64,000 nucleotides of DNA, taken from assembly GCF_029714405.1 (NCBI RefSeq), contig NZ_CP121650.1, positions 8,933,001-8,997,000 of the forward strand, in the 5' to 3' direction. A program made the translations under genes and the position numbers. This document shows, piece after piece, positions 61,582 through 64,000 of this stretch. Position 1 is the stretch's first letter, and each line of letters begins with the position of its first letter. The notes beneath the pieces were generated by a model that was given only the letters and a program-made list of their open reading frames with translations, had not been told where the DNA came from and did no database searches. The stretch is from Bradyrhizobium sp. CB82 (lineage in GTDB: Bacteria > Pseudomonadota > Alphaproteobacteria > Rhizobiales > Xanthobacteraceae).

Positions 61582-61815
61582 TTACCTGCGAGGGGGCTCG
61601 ACGCCCGCCTCCCGAGACTTGATCCACTCCGTCAGCCTCGTCTTCCTCGCGTAGATCTTGTTGCCGACCTTGAACACCGGCAGATCGTGATGCTCGGCCA
61701 GGTGATAAACCTCCCGGCGCAGTTGCTCGTCCGCTTGCCCGAAGAGGAATTGAGCGATCCGGTCGCCGCCGCCGATCAGGTCGGCGTCTTTGGGGATGTC
61801 CTTCTCCGTGGTCAT
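61582..61815 (-). CDS. Excisionase/AlpA-like DNA-binding protein
   Basis: A 77-residue protein with IAQFLFGQADEQLRREVYHL then LPVFKVGNKIYARKTRLTEW, the winged-helix pattern of MerR-like excisionases and AlpA regulators (the PVFKVGNKIYAR wing and TRLTEWI end). It follows the HTH gene by 11 bp. Its position close to a divergent integrase suggests a recombination directionality factor or a regulator of the island. Confidence 0.7.
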   Translation of the reverse strand: MTTEKDIPKDADLIGGGDRIAQFLFGQADEQLRREVYHLAEHHDLPVFKVGNKIYARKTRLTEWIKSREAGVEPPRR

Positions 61816-61826
61816 GGCGTCAGGCT

Positions 61827-62435
61827 CTAGGAGTTGAGGCAGGCCGCGAGCTTGCGCAGCGTGATCTCGCTGCACTGCCCCGTGCGAATGGAGTCGAGTT
61901 CGCCTTGCCGCCCATAAATCCACTCTTCCGAGCGATCTCCATGAACACCCAACGTCAGGGAGGCGGAAAACTGCGGAGCACGGATCTCGAAGTTGGAGTA
62001 GATGCCGAACTTCTTCCCCCGGCCGCGCCACTCGTCGTATTGACCGCTCAGCTTGTCCTCGCTCATGAAGAACGCTATGGCCGCCGCCAAACCATCGACG
62101 ACCGAGTGGCTGCGATCCAAACCTAGAGTCAACGGCGGCAGGTGACGCAGCCGATTAGGGCGATCGCTCGGCGGGAACCGCACACGCCCCTGCGACTCGA
62201 GCTTTTTCAGTTCGATCAACGTCGGCGCGCTCTCTTGAATCGTCGGCGAGGCATAGATCACGCAGTAGAGAGCCGCGGCGTCGTGCGGCGTCATCCGTGG
62301 CGCGGTGATCCCGCGTCCCTTGTTGGGAATGACGAGTTCGGCCTCCCGGAGGCTCCTCATGTGTCCGACCACGCGCGACAAGGGATCGCCGGTCAGCTGC
62401 GCCAAGCACTCTACGAGTTGGCGAGAATTAGCCAT
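61827..62435 (-). CDS. Winged-helix-like protein heading the leftward run
   Basis: A 202-residue protein. The N-terminal 60 residues (RQLVECLAQLTGDPLSRVVG, then REAELVIPNKGRGITAPRMT) look like a winged helix found in phage and island regulators. The C-terminal part is unassigned (SASLTLGVHGDRSEEWIYG). It starts opposite the integrase gene, with 270 bp between them. Confidence 0.6.
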   Translation of the reverse strand: MANSRQLVECLAQLTGDPLSRVVGHMRSLREAELVIPNKGRGITAPRMTPHDAAALYCVIYASPTIQESAPTLIELKKLESQGRVRFPPSDRPNRLRHLPPLTLGLDRSHSVVDGLAAAIAFFMSEDKLSGQYDEWRGRGKKFGIYSNFEIRAPQFSASLTLGVHGDRSEEWIYGRQGELDSIRTGQCSEITLRKLAACLNS

Positions 62436-62578
62436 GGCGCGTCACCGCCAAGAAGCGGAACGGCACCGTGTGCCTTCCCCGAAGGCTGACCTCAACGAAT
62501 TCGATGCGCATCGCAATTCCTGGTGACCGAATAGACCGTCGGCACATTCGACCCGCCTTGCCCAGCGATCTGCTCGAG

Positions 62579-62674
62579 ATTTGACAAGCTACCCTAAATG
62601 TGTTTTCTACATCTGGCAAGCGCTATTTTCACACCTAAGAGATTTTCTAGCGCTGTCAGTTAGTTGTGTCAAAT
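62579..62674. promoter_or_regulatory. Nested inverted repeats before the integrase gene
   Basis: An outer pair ATTTGACA (62579-62586) and TGTCAAAT (62667-62674), and an inner pair AGCGCTA (62620-62626) and TAGCGCT (62648-62654), with ATTTTC beside each inner arm. The nested symmetry directly upstream of the integrase start suggests binding sites for the recombinase, the excisionase-like protein or a repressor. Confidence 0.4.
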
Positions 62675-62705
62675 GTCCGCCTTGGGCGGCCTGAGCCGAG
62701 TAACG

Positions 62706-63869
62706 ATGGCGAGTATCAGAAAGCGTACGCTGAAGGCGACGAAGACGGGTCAAAAGCGAACCGTTTGGCAGGTCGACTACCGCGATAGCTCCCGCAAGCG
62801 CAGGCACAAGCAGTTTCGAACCAGGAAGGAGGCGGACGACTGGCTCGTGGAAGCACGGGCGGAAGTCGCCGCAGGCACGCACGTACCAGCCAGCCAATCC
62901 AAGACCTTCCGGGAAGTCGCGAAAGCCTGGATCCAGGACTGCAAGGCGGCGGGTCTCGAGCGCTCCACCACCGCCGTCTACGAACAGCGTTTCAGGGATT
63001 TCAGTGAGCCGCTCTGGGGGGACCGGAAGATCGGTCAACTCAGCACCGCAGACGCCACACAGCTCTACGAAGATGTCCTCGATAAGTCGCGGTCACACGA
63101 AATCGTTCGCCGCGTCCGCATCGAAGTGGGTGCCGTGCTTCGCTACGCCCAGACCAAGGGGTGGCTCGTCAAGAACGTCATCTCACTGACGCCCTACAAA
63201 CACAAAAAGAAGAAGAAGCGACCTCCCATGCCCTCCGTGGAGGAGGTGAAGGCGATAATCGAAAAGACGGCAGCAGAGTGGGCCGACTATCTGGCGATGC
63301 TGTACGTGCTCGTATTCTGCGGTCTGCGGGGATCCGAGCTTCGTGCCTTGTGCTGGACCGACGTCGACTTCAAGAAGGGGATGATCTCGATCACGAAGCG
63401 GGCGGACCGTTGGGGAATCGTCGCCCAGCCGAAGTCTGACGCCGGAACGCGCGACATCGTGATGAACGACACCACCGCGAAAGCCTTGAAGGAATGGAAG
63501 CTCCGGTGCCCCAAAAGCGATCTGGGCCTCGTGTTTCCGACTTCCCGAGGCACCGTACAGAACCACGCAAACCTGATGAATCGATTCCTAAGGCTGGCGC
63601 AGATCGAGGCCGGGGTCACGAGGCAGAAGCTCGTCACCAACAAGGGAAAGCAGAGCAGCAGGGCGGTCGCCAAATTCGGCATGCACGCCTTGAGGCATTT
63701 CTGCGCCGCGCTGTGGATCGAGGCCGATTTTTCGCCCAAGCGGATTCAAACGATGATGGGTCACGCCAGCATCATCCAGACCTTCGACATCTACGGCTAC
63801 CTCTTCGAAGCCCGGATGAACGTCGAGAAAGCCAGAGATCGCGCGGAAGCGATCGTGATGGCCGGCTGA
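62706..63869 (+). CDS. Tyrosine recombinase / integrase
   Basis: A 387-residue site-specific recombinase. It has an N-terminal AP2-like arm-binding domain (about 1-60, VWQVDYRDSSRKRRHKQFRT) and a core-binding SAM-like domain (about 65-160). The catalytic domain has Arg208 (FCGLRGSELRAL), Lys243, His327 and Arg330 (GMHALRHFCA), His353 (MMGHASI) and Tyr363 (DIYGYLF). All catalytic residues are present. The start MASIRKRT at 62706 fits phage-type integrases. It presumably moves the island. A further gene follows 14 bp later on the same strand. Confidence 0.95.
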   Translation: MASIRKRTLKATKTGQKRTVWQVDYRDSSRKRRHKQFRTRKEADDWLVEARAEVAAGTHVPASQSKTFREVAKAWIQDCKAAGLERSTTAVYEQRFRDFSEPLWGDRKIGQLSTADATQLYEDVLDKSRSHEIVRRVRIEVGAVLRYAQTKGWLVKNVISLTPYKHKKKKKRPPMPSVEEVKAIIEKTAAEWADYLAMLYVLVFCGLRGSELRALCWTDVDFKKGMISITKRADRWGIVAQPKSDAGTRDIVMNDTTAKALKEWKLRCPKSDLGLVFPTSRGTVQNHANLMNRFLRLAQIEAGVTRQKLVTNKGKQSSRAVAKFGMHALRHFCAALWIEADFSPKRIQTMMGHASIIQTFDIYGYLFEARMNVEKARDRAEAIVMAG

Positions 63870-63883
63870 AGATCGGAACAAAT

Positions 63884-64000
63884 ATGACATCCAGCACTAG
63901 AGCCAAATTGCCGAAGAAGGCGTTCGACGCAAGGCACCGTCTATTCGAATCGAAGTGGTTTCGCGAGGAGATCGCGGAGCGGCTCTGTCTCGATCGTCTT
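63884..64000 (+). CDS. Unknown protein, 5' part only
   Basis: Thirty-nine codons are visible: MTSSTRAKLPKKAFDARHRL then FESKWFREEIAERLCLDRL. The gene continues past the window. It starts 14 bp after the integrase stop, so it is probably co-transcribed. A basic start and helical character fit a DNA-binding or recombination accessory protein, but nothing firm can be said. Confidence 0.5.
   Translation, partial: MTSSTRAKLPKKAFDARHRLFESKWFREEIAERLCLDRL

Larger units (their letters stand above)
41205..64000. mobile_element. Putative genomic island (left part)
   Basis: The left limit is the abrupt loss of MOSC homology near 41205. A tyrosine recombinase lies at 62706 and the element continues beyond the window, as the next gene is incomplete. 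The contents are almost wholly accessory: four protease classes, AAA ATPase, lipase, nucleotide hydrolase, glycosylase, exonuclease and HTH regulators, and no housekeeping genes. No tRNA or attachment repeat was found at the left edge, so the exact mechanism and the right end are unknown. Confidence 0.65.

Overview
This is high-GC alphaproteobacterial DNA, most likely from Bradyrhizobium or a close relative. The grounds are the acdS/acdR pair, an amino acid:[carrier protein] ligase cluster like the one known in B. japonicum, a class GN sortase with its VIT/VWA substrate, and several families of rhizobial palindromic repeats. No rRNA, tRNA or CRISPR array was recognised.

Positions 1-36400 look like ordinary chromosome. 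In order they hold the end of an acyl-CoA synthetase, an XRE regulator, a sortase substrate and its sortase, a DUF1614 membrane protein, an NDP-forming acyl-CoA synthetase, a solitary MCE protein, a flavin monooxygenase, a secreted trypsin-like protease, a HAD hydrolase and the methionine-salvage genes mtnP-mtnA. Next comes the carrier protein / acyl-CoA dehydrogenase / aminoacyl-carrier ligase / acyltransferase cluster. After that lie a methyltransferase, a class IV aminotransferase, an esterase, metY with a MetA-like acyltransferase, a polysaccharide deacetylase, recQ, acdS/acdR, a lysR-monooxygenase-MFS operon facing a PLP enzyme plus two carboxymuconolactone-decarboxylase-like genes, and a Tat-exported bicupin.

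Positions 36400-41205 are a decayed zone: fragments of a GGDEF protein, a TPR/cyclase protein and a MOSC protein, mixed with small orphan genes. The MOSC gene keeps only its 3' end and is cut near 41205, which I take as the left junction of a genomic island running past the right end of the window.

The island (41205-64000) is rich in proteases and nucleic-acid enzymes. It carries a HTH gene with an IetA/IetS-like AAA ATPase-subtilase pair; an operon of metallophosphoesterase, LCAT-like lipase and CHAT protease; a MazG-like pyrophosphohydrolase with a uracil-DNA-glycosylase-like protein; and a very tight five-gene operon (carrier protein, XRE regulator, ImmA/IrrE metallopeptidase fused to a chagasin-like inhibitor, papain-like protease, thymidylate-synthase-like protein) facing its own holo-ACP synthase. 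A further leftward run follows (HTH protein, excisionase-like protein, unknowns, methyltransferase-fold protein, DEDDh exonuclease), then a tyrosine recombinase.

The best candidate for an undescribed system is the carrier protein / AcpS / XRE / ImmA-chagasin / papain / TS-like module at 54739-58367. It combines a protease with a built-in inhibitor of the neighbouring protease class, a post-translationally primed carrier protein, and an 11-bp inverted-repeat operator between its divergent arms. The phosphoesterase-lipase-CHAT operon is the second candidate.
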